Assembly: GCF_016862575.1 (NCBI RefSeq)
Contig: NZ_BONF01000008.1
Span: forward strand, 248,001 to 312,000
Source of the DNA: Catellatospora bangladeshensis
GTDB taxonomy: Bacteria > Actinomycetota > Actinomycetes > Mycobacteriales > Micromonosporaceae
DNA: 64,000 nt
Reading direction: 5' to 3'
The notes beneath the pieces were generated by a model. The model saw nothing but the letters and a program-made list of their open reading frames with translations. It ran no database searches and was not told the origin of the DNA. The position numbers and the translations under genes are program-made. Numbering within the stretch: the stretch's first letter is position 1; each line of letters begins with the position of its first letter. Positions 15,438 to 25,132 of this stretch are shown here, in pieces.

Positions 15438-16979
15438 ATGAACGAGCCAAGCCCGCCCCTCGCCGGACGCCGCGAGTGGATCGGCCTAGCCGTGCTGCTC
15501 CTGCCCCTGCTGCTCGTCTCGATGGACGTCTCGGTGCTCTACTTCGCCGTCCCGTTCATCAGCGCCGACCTCGCCCCCACCGCCACCCAGCAACTGTGGA
15601 TCTTCGACATCTACGGCTTCGTGCTGGCCGGCCTCCTGATCACCATGGGTGCGCTGGGCGACCGCATCGGGCGCCGCAGGCTGCTGATGATCGGCGCGGC
15701 CGCGTTCGGCGTCACCTCCGCCGCCGCGGCGTACGCGGGCAGCGCCGAGGCGCTCATCGCCACCCGCGCCCTGCTCGGCATCGGCGGCGCCACGCTGATG
15801 CCGTCCACGCTGGCCCTGATCCGCACCATGTTCCACGACGCGAAGCAGCGCGCCACCGCGATCGCGATCTGGACCGCCGCGCTCACCTTCGGCGTCGCGC
15901 TCGGGCCGATCCTGAGCGGATTCCTGCTGGAGCACTTCTGGTGGGGATCGGTCTTCCTGATCAACGTGCCGTTCATGCTGCTGCTGGTCGGGCTCGTGCC
16001 GGTGCTGGTGCCCGAGTCGCCCCGGCTCACCGAGGGACGTTTCGACCTGCCGGGTGCGGCCCTGTCGCTGGCCGCCGTGCTGCCCGTGATCTGGGGCGTC
16101 AAGGAGATCGCCGCCGAGGGCGACGGCACGCTCGCCGGTGCCGCGATCGTGACGGGCCTGGCCGTGGGTGCGGTGTTCCTGCACCGCCAGCGGACCTCGG
16201 CGTACCCGATGATCGACCTGGCCCTGTTCCGCCGCCGCTCGTTCAGCGGCGCGGTCGTCATCAACCTGCTCGCCATGTTCGGGCTGGTCGGCTTCGCCAT
16301 CTTCGCGACGCAGCTGCTGCAGACGGTGTGGGGCATGACCCCACTGGAGGCCGCGCTGTGGAGCCTGGCGCCGTCGCTGCTCGTCGGCGGTGCCGCGCCC
16401 CTGGCCACCAGCCTGGCCCAGCGCGGCGTGCCCCGCTCGCGGCTGGTCGCGGCAGGATTCGGCCTGGCCGCCGCCGGGTTCGCCGGAATGCTCACGATCG
16501 ACGTCGACACGCCACTATGGACGCTGATCGTCTGTTCCGCCTGCTACGCGGCCGGACTGATCGTGGTGATGGCGCTGAGCGCCGAGCTGATCGTCTGGGC
16601 CGCCCCGCCGGAACGGGCCGGTGCCGCGTCCGCCGTGTCGGAGACGTCGTCGGAGTTCGGCGGCGCGCTGGGCATGGCGGTGCTCGGCAGCCTGGGCACC
16701 GCCGTCTACCGCGCCGGCCTCGACCTGCCCGGCGGCCTGCCCGCCGAGGCCGCCCACGCCGCCCACGAGACCCTCGCCGGAGCGGCCGCCGCCTCCGCCG
16801 CGCTCCCCGGCGAGACCGGCGCGGCGCTGCTGACCGCCGCCCGCACGGCCTTCGTCGACGGCCTCCACGCCGCCGCGATCGGCGCCGCCCTGATCATGGC
16901 CACCGCCGCCGCCATCGCCCTGCTCACCCTCCGCGACCGAACCCCGGCCACCGCCACCGCCCCCGCACCACACCCCTGA
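15438..16979 (+). CDS. MFS drug exporter, DHA2 (14-helix, QacA-like) family
   Basis: 513 residues. Helix 1 carries MDVSVLYFAVPFI, motif A is LGDRIGRRRLLM, and motif C is FGVALGPILSGFLLEHFWWG, the signature of proton-driven drug antiporters. The overall length and late helices (LIVCSACYAAGLIVVMALS) fit the 14-helix DHA2 type. ATG 15438 is chosen because GAAGGTGG ends 7 bases upstream; the open frame extends back into the operator repeats. It probably exports a toxic small molecule under control of the divergent TetR regulator. The C-terminus has an Ala/Pro-rich tail. The next feature downstream is palindromic element A1. Confidence 0.92.
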   Translation: MNEPSPPLAGRREWIGLAVLLLPLLLVSMDVSVLYFAVPFISADLAPTATQQLWIFDIYGFVLAGLLITMGALGDRIGRRRLLMIGAAAFGVTSAAAAYAGSAEALIATRALLGIGGATLMPSTLALIRTMFHDAKQRATAIAIWTAALTFGVALGPILSGFLLEHFWWGSVFLINVPFMLLLVGLVPVLVPESPRLTEGRFDLPGAALSLAAVLPVIWGVKEIAAEGDGTLAGAAIVTGLAVGAVFLHRQRTSAYPMIDLALFRRRSFSGAVVINLLAMFGLVGFAIFATQLLQTVWGMTPLEAALWSLAPSLLVGGAAPLATSLAQRGVPRSRLVAAGFGLAAAGFAGMLTIDVDTPLWTLIVCSACYAAGLIVVMALSAELIVWAAPPERAGAASAVSETSSEFGGALGMAVLGSLGTAVYRAGLDLPGGLPAEAAHAAHETLAGAAAASAALPGETGAALLTAARTAFVDGLHAAAIGAALIMATAAAIALLTLRDRTPATATAPAPHP

Positions 16980-16996
16980 CCCCGCGATGATCGCGT

Positions 16997-17065
16997 CGAT
17001 CTTGCGCGAACTGTTAGGGATTTGTCCCATGTGGGCGTGTCGCACCCACAGTTCACGCAAGATCG
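16997..17065. repeat. 69-nt palindromic element A, copy 1
   Basis: 18-bp arms (16997-17014 with 17048-17065, one mismatch; arm begins CGATCTTGCG) enclose a 33-nt centre. The centre can form a GGGA/TCCC hairpin and a second hairpin around CGTGTCG. Copy 2 at 18062-18130 is identical at 63 of 69 positions and in the same orientation. Together they bracket the siderophore-interacting protein gene. It lies just after the MFS stop. Confidence 0.9.
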
Positions 17066-17092
17066 GCGCGGTGGAGGGGGCGGTTGACGGGG

Positions 17093-17111
17093 GGAGGTAA
17101 GGCTAACCTAA
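17093..17111. promoter_or_regulatory. IdeR/DmdR iron box
   Basis: The 19 bases match the DtxR-family consensus TTAGGTTAGGCTAACCTAA at 16 positions, with an intact AGGCTAACCTAA right side. It is 37 bases upstream of the siderophore-interacting protein start, where iron-loaded repressor would block transcription. No ideR gene is in the window. Confidence 0.85.
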
Positions 17112-17147
17112 GGTTGGCTTCATGGGCGGGGTTGGGGAGGGTGTGTT

Positions 17148-18038
17148 GTGACGACGATGGTCTGGCGGCTGTTCGCTGTCGAGGTGAAGGAGGTCAGGCC
17201 GCTTACGCCTACGTTCACGCGGTTCACCTTCAGCGGGCCGGAGCTGGCCGACTTCGCGGACTGCGGGTATGACCTGCGGCTCAAGCTGGTGCTGCCGGCG
17301 CCGGACGGCGGCTTCGACGCTCTAGACCGCGGGCCGGACTGGTACACCGTCTGGCGCGGTACGCCCGAGGAGAAGCGCAACCCGATCCGCACCTACACCG
17401 CCCGCCACGTGCGTGCCGAGGCCGGTGAGGTCGATGTGGACGTGGCGCTGCACGGTGACGCCGGTCCGGCGTCCCGCTGGGCCCGCGCCGCCAAGCCGGG
17501 TGACCGGATCGTGCTGATGGGGCCGAACGCCGCGCACCCCGGCCCGCACGGCGGCGTGGAGTTCGTCGCGCCCGCGCCGGGCGTGCCGGTGCTGCTGGCC
17601 GGCGACGAGACGGCGGTGCCCGCGATCGCGGCGATCCTGGAGCGGCTGCCCGCCGACACCCGGGGCGCGGCGCTGCTGGAGGTGCCGTACGCCGCCGACG
17701 CGCTCACCCTGAACGCCCCCGCGGGGGTGGACGTGCGCTGGCTGGCCCGCGAGGACCTGCCCCGCGGCAGCCTGCTGGTGCCCGCCGTGCAGGAGGCCGC
17801 CGCCTGGCTCGTCCCCGTGCCCGGCGCCGCCGCCACTGTCGAGGATGTCGACGTCGACGTCGACGTCCTCTGGGAGGTCCCCGAGACGAGCACCACCGGC
17901 GCCCTCTACGCCTGGCTCGCCGGCGAGGCCGCCGTCATCCGCACCCTGCGCCGCCACCTCGTCTCCGACCGCGGCCTGGACCGCAGATCCGTCGCCTTCA
18001 TGGGCTACTGGCGCCAGGGCCGCACCGAAGACGCCTGA
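17148..18038 (+). CDS. Siderophore-interacting FAD protein (ViuB/SIP family ferric-siderophore reductase)
   Basis: 296 residues. Releases iron from imported ferric siderophores by reduction. The N-terminal FAD barrel ends in the flavin-binding [11 protein letters not shown]. The C-terminal half has the SIP signature [17 protein letters not shown] and the family ending [16 protein letters not shown] 17148 is chosen because GGGAGG lies 7 bases upstream. An IdeR-type iron box at 17093-17111 indicates induction by iron starvation. A run EDVDVDVDV is encoded by a 30-bp near-perfect DNA palindrome (17841-17870). The gene stands alone between two same-orientation copies of a 69-nt palindromic element, with no siderophore biosynthesis genes nearby. 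Confidence 0.93.
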   Translation: MTTMVWRLFAVEVKEVRPLTPTFTRFTFSGPELADFADCGYDLRLKLVLPAPDGGFDALDRGPDWYTVWRGTPEEKRNPIRTYTARHVRAEAGEVDVDVALHGDAGPASRWARAAKPGDRIVLMGPNAAHPGPHGGVEFVAPAPGVPVLLAGDETAVPAIAAILERLPADTRGAALLEVPYAADALTLNAPAGVDVRWLAREDLPRGSLLVPAVQEAAAWLVPVPGAAATVEDVDVDVDVLWEVPETSTTGALYAWLAGEAAVIRTLRRHLVSDRGLDRRSVAFMGYWRQGRTEDA

Positions 18039-18061
18039 CCGCCCGCCCGCCAAGATCGCGA

Positions 18062-18130
18062 CGATCTTGCGTGAACTGTTAGGATTTTGTCCTATATGGG
18101 CGTGTCGTACCCACAGTTCACGCAAGATCG
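18062..18130. repeat. 69-nt palindromic element A, copy 2
   Basis: Perfect 18-bp arms (18062-18079 with 18113-18130) around a 33-nt centre. The 6 differences from copy 1 include changes that keep an internal hairpin paired (GGGA/TCCC there, TAGGA/TCCTA here). It lies between the converging siderophore-protein and GH76 genes and may also act as their terminator. Confidence 0.9.
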
Positions 18131-18147
18131 CCGGGGTGGGGGGTGGG

Positions 18148-19581
18148 TTACGGGGTGGCGTTCATGAGGTCAAGGGCGGAGTGCTGGCGGGCGGCGTCGA
18201 GTTTGTCGACGGGGCCGGACCAGCGCAGGCCGTAGAGGTCGAGGGGGGTGCGGTCGGCGGCGTAGGCGGTGTCGGCCTGGCGGCGCAGGTAGGCGGTGTA
18301 TGGGTGGTCGGGGAGGGTGGTGTTGAGGACGCCCAGGCCGCGGGCGTAGGGGCCCTTGAAGGAGGGGCCGTCGGCGCCGCAGTCGCCGTTCTCGCAGGGG
18401 TCGCGCAGGATGCCGTTGAGGTGGAGCTGGGTCGTGGTGGTGGAGGCGTCGGCGAGGCGGCGGGCGGTGGTGAGCAGGTTGTTGTCGCCGGTGGCGCGCC
18501 AGAGTTCGACGAGGCCGCCCAGGGGCACGCCCTGGTTGTAGGACCACACGGCCTGGCCGTTGTTGCGGCAGGTGGACAGGCTGATGCCGTCGTTGATCAG
18601 CGACGAGCCGTTGATCATGCCGGTGGCCTGGAACCAGGTCCACTCGGCGCGGGCCCGCTGCAGGTAGACCGTGTCGCCGGGCAGCCGGTTGTGCAGTGCG
18701 GCGTTGACGTGCAGGTAGAGGCTGTTGGAGATGGCGTTCTTGTAGGTGCGGGCGGTGCTCCACCAGATGCCGCCGCCGCAGACGCCGTCCCAGTACGCCG
18801 CCATGTGGTCGGCCGCGATCCGGGCCGTGCTCAGGTAACGGGCCTCGCCGGTGAGGTCGTACGCGGCGAGCCAGGCCAGCGCCCACCAGCCGGTGTCGTC
18901 GAGGTACTCGTTGCGGAAGTGGCCCAGCCGCGAGTTGACGTTCAGGTCGTAGGTGCGCGCGATGGCGTAGCGGTAGCTGCCCATGCCGGTGAGCCGGATG
19001 TTGTCGATCAGCGCGGTGAGCGCGTTCGCCGAGTTCCACCAGCCGGTGGTGCTGAACAGCCCGGTGCTCAGGCTGTACGACGTCATCAGGCCGGTGGCCG
19101 CGGCGGTGCGCCGGTTGCCGGCGTTCCAGGTGGTACGGGCCCAGGCCGTGCAGGCGATCTCGGGCCGGTCGCCGGCCTTGCCGCAGGCGCGCAGCGCCCC
19201 GACACCCAGCGCCGCCCAGTCGTCCACGTTGTACATGCCCGTGCGCCAGCCGCGCTGGCCGGCCGGGACGGCGGTGTCGCCCAGCAGGCCGGTCCAGGTG
19301 CGGCCGCCGTCGAAGGAGCGGTCGAGCCAGACGCGGTCGCCCGGGTTGCCGTTGGCGGTGCTCGCCCAGCCCATGGCGTCGGCGTCGTCGAAGTGCAGCA
19401 CTATCTGACGGCCCCAGACGGACGCGCTGACCGGGGTGCGATCGCCCGGCGACAGCGCCGGGTCGCGCCCGTCGCAGTAGCGGTTGCAGACGGGCGCCGC
19501 GGTGGCCGCCGTCGCCAGCGGCCCGGCCACCAGGCCCGCGACGGCGAGCCCGGCGGCTATGAGACGTGCCGGTAGACGCAT
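18148..19581 (-). CDS. Secreted GH76-family glycosidase (endo-alpha-1,6-mannanase type)
   Basis: 477 residues. The signal peptide is [20 protein letters not shown]... cut near TAATAAP. The GH76 (alpha/alpha)6 barrel is recognisable by the catalytic paired aspartates in [20 protein letters not shown], by [20 protein letters not shown], and by [20 protein letters not shown]. It would cut alpha-1,6-mannan backbones of fungal walls or actinobacterial lipomannan. A possible small N-terminal lectin-like section ([19 protein letters not shown]...) precedes the barrel. A perfect GAGAGCGCTCTC palindrome at 19617-19628 suggests control by a LacI-family sugar regulator not present here. It is monocistronic and convergent with the siderophore gene. 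Confidence 0.85.
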   Translation of the reverse strand: MRLPARLIAAGLAVAGLVAGPLATAATAAPVCNRYCDGRDPALSPGDRTPVSASVWGRQIVLHFDDADAMGWASTANGNPGDRVWLDRSFDGGRTWTGLLGDTAVPAGQRGWRTGMYNVDDWAALGVGALRACGKAGDRPEIACTAWARTTWNAGNRRTAAATGLMTSYSLSTGLFSTTGWWNSANALTALIDNIRLTGMGSYRYAIARTYDLNVNSRLGHFRNEYLDDTGWWALAWLAAYDLTGEARYLSTARIAADHMAAYWDGVCGGGIWWSTARTYKNAISNSLYLHVNAALHNRLPGDTVYLQRARAEWTWFQATGMINGSSLINDGISLSTCRNNGQAVWSYNQGVPLGGLVELWRATGDNNLLTTARRLADASTTTTQLHLNGILRDPCENGDCGADGPSFKGPYARGLGVLNTTLPDHPYTAYLRRQADTAYAADRTPLDLYGLRWSGPVDKLDAARQHSALDLMNATP

Positions 19582-19616
19582 GTGAACCTCCTGCTCAGAG
19601 TCATTACTTGAGGCAG

Positions 19617-19628
19617 GAGAGCGCTCTC
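19617..19628. promoter_or_regulatory. Palindromic operator upstream of the GH76 gene
   Basis: GAGAGCGCTCTC is a perfect 12-bp palindrome with a central GC, 36 bases upstream of the GH76 start. It has the shape of actinobacterial LacI-family operators and shares the GAGCGCT core with the CebR-like box at 10414-10427. Confidence 0.6.
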
Positions 19629-19705
19629 ATCACGACCCATGAAACAGGAGGTTTACAATTTCGTCAACGTCGATGGAGTGCCAACCCTCTACCCGGCGGT
19701 GCGGC

Positions 19706-21523
<1,818 letters not shown>

Positions 21524-21529
21524 CCGTCG

Positions 21530-21535
21530 ATCCTA
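21530..21535 (-). promoter_or_regulatory. -10-like hexamer of the recQ promoter
   Basis: Minus-strand TAGGAT followed by 6 bases and the GTG start at 21523, consistent with a leaderless recQ transcript. Confidence 0.5.
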
Positions 21536-21556
21536 GGGACCGCGCCCGACGGAATG

Positions 21557-21626
21557 CATGCCGGAGCGGGTGAGAGAGGCGCCCGGCATGACGAAGGGCT
21601 CAGACCGGTGCCTCGGCCTGAGCCCT
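21557..21626. other. Two adjacent inverted repeats in the recQ/AfsR-like divergent gap
   Basis: An 8-bp inverted repeat (CATGCCGG, 21557-21564 with 21583-21590) is followed by a 9-bp terminator-like hairpin (AGGGCTCAG, 21595-21603 with 21618-21626). A terminator between two divergent promoters is unexpected. It may attenuate the AfsR-type leader or be the relic of a lost gene. Confidence 0.55.
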
Positions 21627-21696
21627 CCTGCCTCGGGCAGCATGAGATCTGCCCACCCCCGTAGGCACGGCCGGCAGCGGCCGGTCGGGTACCAGA

Positions 21697-21710
21697 TTCG
21701 CACGTGCGAA
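21697..21710. promoter_or_regulatory. 14-bp palindrome upstream of the AfsR-type regulator
   Basis: TTCGCACGTGCGAA is a perfect palindrome 48 bases upstream of the chosen start. It has the size of a dimer operator and could be an autoregulatory site. It does not match the LexA, ParB, IdeR or CebR boxes I know. Confidence 0.5.
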
Positions 21711-21757
21711 CTGCCGTGCTGTTGCCATCGGGTTGCCACGGGCGGGACCTCGTTATC

Positions 21758-24502
21758 ATGCAGCCCATGCAGTTCCGGGTTCTCGGGCCGTTCCGCGTGG
21801 AGTCCGGCGACGCGCCGGTGCCGCTGGGACGCCGCCGGGAACGCTGCCTGCTGGCCCTGCTGCTGCTGGAGCCCGGCCGGGCCATCCCGATGGACCGCCT
21901 GATCGACCTGCTCTGGGATGGCGAGCCGCCGGCCAAAGCCCGGCGTGCCGTGCAGGCGCACGTGGCCCGGCTGCGCGCCCAGCTCGCGGCGTACCCGGAC
22001 GCGCCCACCCTGCGCACCGAGGGCACCGGCTACGCGGTGAGCGTCGGCGACGACCGGGTCGACGCGCACCGGTTCCGGTCGCTGGTGGCGCAGGCGGTGC
22101 ACCGCTCGACCCCGGTGGAGCGGCGCGGCCCGCTGCTGGAGGAGGCGCTCGGGCTGTGGCGCGGGCCGGTGCTGGCCGACGTCGCCGGGGCGCGGGTGCG
22201 CGAGCGGGTCGGCCAGGAGCTGGAGGAGCTGCGCCTGGTCGCGCTGGAGAGCTGGCTGCAGGCCGAGCTGGAGCTGGGCCGGCACCGCGAGCGGATGCCC
22301 GAGCTGGCCCGTGCCGCGGCCGAGCACCCGGAGCGGGAGCGGTTCACCGCGCTGCACATGCTGGCGCTGCACCGCAGCGGCCAGACCGCGGGTGCGAGCG
22401 CCGCGTACGCCCGCTACCGCAGCCGCCTCATCGCGGGCACCGGCATCGAGCCGAGCAGCGAGCTGCGCGCCCTGCACACCTCGGTGCTGCGGGAGGACCC
22501 GCTGCTCTCGGTGCCCGCGGCGCGCTCCGAGGCGGCCGTCGTGGGAGCCCGTGACCTCCCCGCACCGATCCCCGACTTCGTGCCCCGTCCCGGCGAGCAG
22601 GCGGGGCTGGACGAGCTGCTCGACGCACCGCCCGGCGCGCGGCTGGCGGTGGTGCACGGCGTCGGCGGGGCGGGCAAGTCGACGCTGGTCGTACGGTGGG
22701 CGCACCTGCGCGCCGGGCACTTCCCGGGCGGCACGTACCACGCCGACCTCGGCCGGGACGGTGCCCGCCCGGCCGCCGACCTGCGCGAGCTGACCGGCCG
22801 CGCGCTGCTGATCCTGGACAACGCCGCCGACGCGGACACGGTGCGGGCCGCCCTGCCGGCTGACCCGGAGGTCACCGTGCTGGTGGTGTCCCGGGTGGCG
22901 CTGGAGAGCCTCGCCGTGCACGAGCGCGCCCGGCTGCTGCGGGTCGCCGGGCTGACTCCGGAGCAGGCTCTGGAGCTGCTGGGCACGGTGGGCCGGCTGG
23001 CCGGAGCCGAGCGCGGCACCCGCCTGGCGCGGATCGCCGACCTGTGCGACCGGCTGCCGCTGGCGCTGCGCATCGTCGGCTGCCGGCTGGCGGCCGACCC
23101 GCAGCACGGCATCGACCTGGTGCTGCAGGACCTTGTGCCGGAGGACCGGCGGCTCACCGCGCTGGAGATCGACGGCGGCGACGCCGGCATCCGCGCGATC
23201 CTGGACCAGTCCTACCGCGACCTCGCGCCCGCCCACGCCGAGCTGCTGCGGCTGCTCGCGGTGCACCCCGGCCGGGTGATCAGCGTGGCCAGCGCCGCGG
23301 CGCTCTGCGACCGCTCGCCCGGGGAGACGTACTCGCTGCTCACCTCGCTGGCGCGGAGCAACCTGGTGGTGCGCGACGGCACCGACTACCGCCTGCACGA
23401 CCTGGTGCGGATCCACGCTCTGGAGCGGGCCGCGGCCGAGGACCCGCCGCAGGCGCGCATCGACGCGGTACGCCGGGTCGCCGACTGGTACCTGGACACC
23501 GCGTACACGGCGTACCCCCTGCTGAGCCCGCGGGCGGCGGGGCCGCTGCCGGTCGAGGTGCGCACCCCGCGCTTCCCGCTGCGGTTCACCTCCCGCGCGC
23601 AGGCCACGGCCTGGTTCGAGACCGAGCGGGCCGGGCTGGCCGCCGCCGTGCGCGCGCTGGCCGCCGCGGGCCTGCACCGGCAGGCGTGGCAGCTGGCCAC
23701 GGCGCTGTTCGCGTACTACCACCGGCGCCGGATCTGGGCCGAGTGGCACGAGGTCTACCAGACCGCGCTGGCCTCCGCCCGCGCCGACGGGCACCTGCTC
23801 GGCCTCGCGAAGATCCTCAACGGGCTCGGCGTGGCCAGCAAGCAGCTCGGCCGGCGCGGCGAGGCCATCGCGTACTACCAGGAGGGGCTGGCCGTGGCCC
23901 GGCAGCACGGCGACCCGCTGACCATCGGCCCGCTTCTGATCAACCTGGGCGGCGTCTACAACGGAGCGGACGAGCCCGAACTCGCCCGGGAGCACCTGAC
24001 GGCGGCGCTGCACCTGGCCGGTTACGGCGACGATCCGCGTTACGCGACCCTGCTGCTGCTCAACCTGGGCCACCTCGACTACAACGACCACCGGTTCGAG
24101 CAGGCCGCCGGGCACATGCGGCGCGGGCTGGAGATGGCCGGGCACAGCGGCGACACGCACACCACGGTCTACTTGAACCACGGGCTGGGTGAGGTGGAAC
24201 TCCAGCTCGGACGGCCCGCGGCGGCCGCCCGGCACGCGCAGGTGGCGCTGGAGCTGGCGCAGGCGCTGGCCGACCCGCTGCGGCAGGCGTACGCCCTGGA
24301 TCTGCTCGCCTCGGCGACGGCCGGCACCGACTGGGCCGCCGCCCGGGCGCTGTGGCAGCAGGCGGCGCAGCTCAGCGACGGGCTCGGGCACGCGCTCGGG
24401 CCCGACATCCGCGCGGTGCTGGCAGAGGGGCCGGGCAGCTGCCCGGAGAGCCTGCGCGAGCAGCTGGCCAAGCGCCGGTTCGCGGTGAACCGGCTGCCCT
24501 GA
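21758..24502 (+). CDS. AfsR/SARP-type regulator: winged helix, BTAD, NB-ARC-like ATPase, TPR
   Basis: 914 residues, the full-length AfsR/DnrI-large architecture. An OmpR-like winged helix (MQFRVLGPFRVESGDAPVPLGRRRERCLLALL...) is followed by the BTAD helical domain (YAVSVGDDRVDAHRFRSLV), a STAND NTPase with Walker A VHGVGGAGKSTLVVRW and the LILDNAADADTVRAAL Walker B region, and C-terminal tetratricopeptide repeats (LAKILNGLGVASKQLGRRGEAIAYYQEGL...). Such proteins switch on secondary-metabolite or stress genes when ATP-driven oligomerisation is triggered. No biosynthetic cluster is next to it, so the target is unknown. ATG 21758 or 21767 is plausible; the frame is open further upstream across the palindrome. 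Confidence 0.9.
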   Translation: MQPMQFRVLGPFRVESGDAPVPLGRRRERCLLALLLLEPGRAIPMDRLIDLLWDGEPPAKARRAVQAHVARLRAQLAAYPDAPTLRTEGTGYAVSVGDDRVDAHRFRSLVAQAVHRSTPVERRGPLLEEALGLWRGPVLADVAGARVRERVGQELEELRLVALESWLQAELELGRHRERMPELARAAAEHPERERFTALHMLALHRSGQTAGASAAYARYRSRLIAGTGIEPSSELRALHTSVLREDPLLSVPAARSEAAVVGARDLPAPIPDFVPRPGEQAGLDELLDAPPGARLAVVHGVGGAGKSTLVVRWAHLRAGHFPGGTYHADLGRDGARPAADLRELTGRALLILDNAADADTVRAALPADPEVTVLVVSRVALESLAVHERARLLRVAGLTPEQALELLGTVGRLAGAERGTRLARIADLCDRLPLALRIVGCRLAADPQHGIDLVLQDLVPEDRRLTALEIDGGDAGIRAILDQSYRDLAPAHAELLRLLAVHPGRVISVASAAALCDRSPGETYSLLTSLARSNLVVRDGTDYRLHDLVRIHALERAAAEDPPQARIDAVRRVADWYLDTAYTAYPLLSPRAAGPLPVEVRTPRFPLRFTSRAQATAWFETERAGLAAAVRALAAAGLHRQAWQLATALFAYYHRRRIWAEWHEVYQTALASARADGHLLGLAKILNGLGVASKQLGRRGEAIAYYQEGLAVARQHGDPLTIGPLLINLGGVYNGADEPELAREHLTAALHLAGYGDDPRYATLLLLNLGHLDYNDHRFEQAAGHMRRGLEMAGHSGDTHTTVYLNHGLGEVELQLGRPAAAARHAQVALELAQALADPLRQAYALDLLASATAGTDWAAARALWQQAAQLSDGLGHALGPDIRAVLAEGPGSCPESLREQLAKRRFAVNRLP

Positions 24503-24503
24503 C

Positions 24504-24854
24504 TCAAGCCGGGCGCCGGGCCAGCAGGGCAGCGACCACCTGGGTGATCACGTCGTACGGGATCGCCTCGCGCAGCGGGAAGCGCAGCGTGCCCTTGGCC
24601 GCCCGGTACGGCGCGACGGCCGCCTCCAGCGACTCGTCCCCGTCGGGCACCGGGTAGAGCGAGATGTGGTGCTTCCAGCCCGCGAAGTAGACGAGGTAGC
24701 GGTCGTCGAGGGTGACCGTGGGGATGCCGTAGCTGATGGTCTGCCCGGCTTCGGGCGGCGCGGCGGCCAGGATCGTCTGCCGCACCCGCTCCAGGACCGG
24801 CCGGACGGCTTCGGGCTGCGCGCTGATGTACTCGTCGATGGTCCGCACTGCCAT
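24504..24854 (-). CDS. DUF1801-family protein (YdhG-like)
   Basis: 116 residues. MAVRTIDEYISAQPEAVRPVLERVRQTILAAAPPEAGQTISYGIPTV and YLVYFAGWKHHISLYPVPDG match the DUF1801/YdhG iron-chaperone-like fold, which resembles frataxin in shape. Biochemical function is not established. ATG 24854 is chosen; the open frame extends to 24878 into the tRNA terminator. It converges, one base apart, with the AfsR-type gene. Confidence 0.85.
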   Translation of the reverse strand: MAVRTIDEYISAQPEAVRPVLERVRQTILAAAPPEAGQTISYGIPTVTLDDRYLVYFAGWKHHISLYPVPDGDESLEAAVAPYRAAKGTLRFPLREAIPYDVITQVVAALLARRPA

Positions 24855-24877
24855 GCGGCCATTGTCCCGCGGAAACA

Positions 24878-24910
24878 CGAGACCCGGCTCCCTGAGGGAA
24901 CCGGGTCTCG
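24878..24910 (-). terminator. Terminator after the first initiator tRNA
   Basis: A 15-bp stem with a single mismatch (24878-24892 with 24896-24910) and TGA loop, 4 bases past the encoded CCA of the tRNA on the minus strand. Its sequence closely resembles the terminator of the second initiator tRNA (27540-27570). Confidence 0.85.
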
Positions 24911-24914
24911 ATCG

Positions 24915-24991
24915 TGGTAGCGGGGGCCAGATTTGAACTGACGACCTCTGGGTTATGAGCCCAGCGAGCTACCGAGCTGCTCCACCCCGCG
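24915..24991 (-). tRNA. Initiator tRNA-Met (CAU), CCA encoded
   Basis: A complete cloverleaf of 77 nt including a genomic CCA (24915-24917). The anticodon CAU sits in CTCATAA, flanked by the GGG/CCC base pairs that mark initiator tRNAs. The acceptor starts CGCGGGG, leaving C1 unpaired with U72, the second initiator hallmark. The T arm is GTCAG/CTGGC, different from the copy at 27577-27650. It is followed by a strong terminator. Confidence 0.93.
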
Positions 24992-25132
24992 TCGGCTGGT
25001 ACAGACTAGGTCACCGTTGTCGACCGTGTCCAATCCTTAAATCAACCACATTTGTGGACGCCATCCTCTTGGCAGGACGGCTTCCACGGTGTTCGATAAC
25101 TGGCAACCTTCCTTCGAGAAAGGAGCCAGTCG

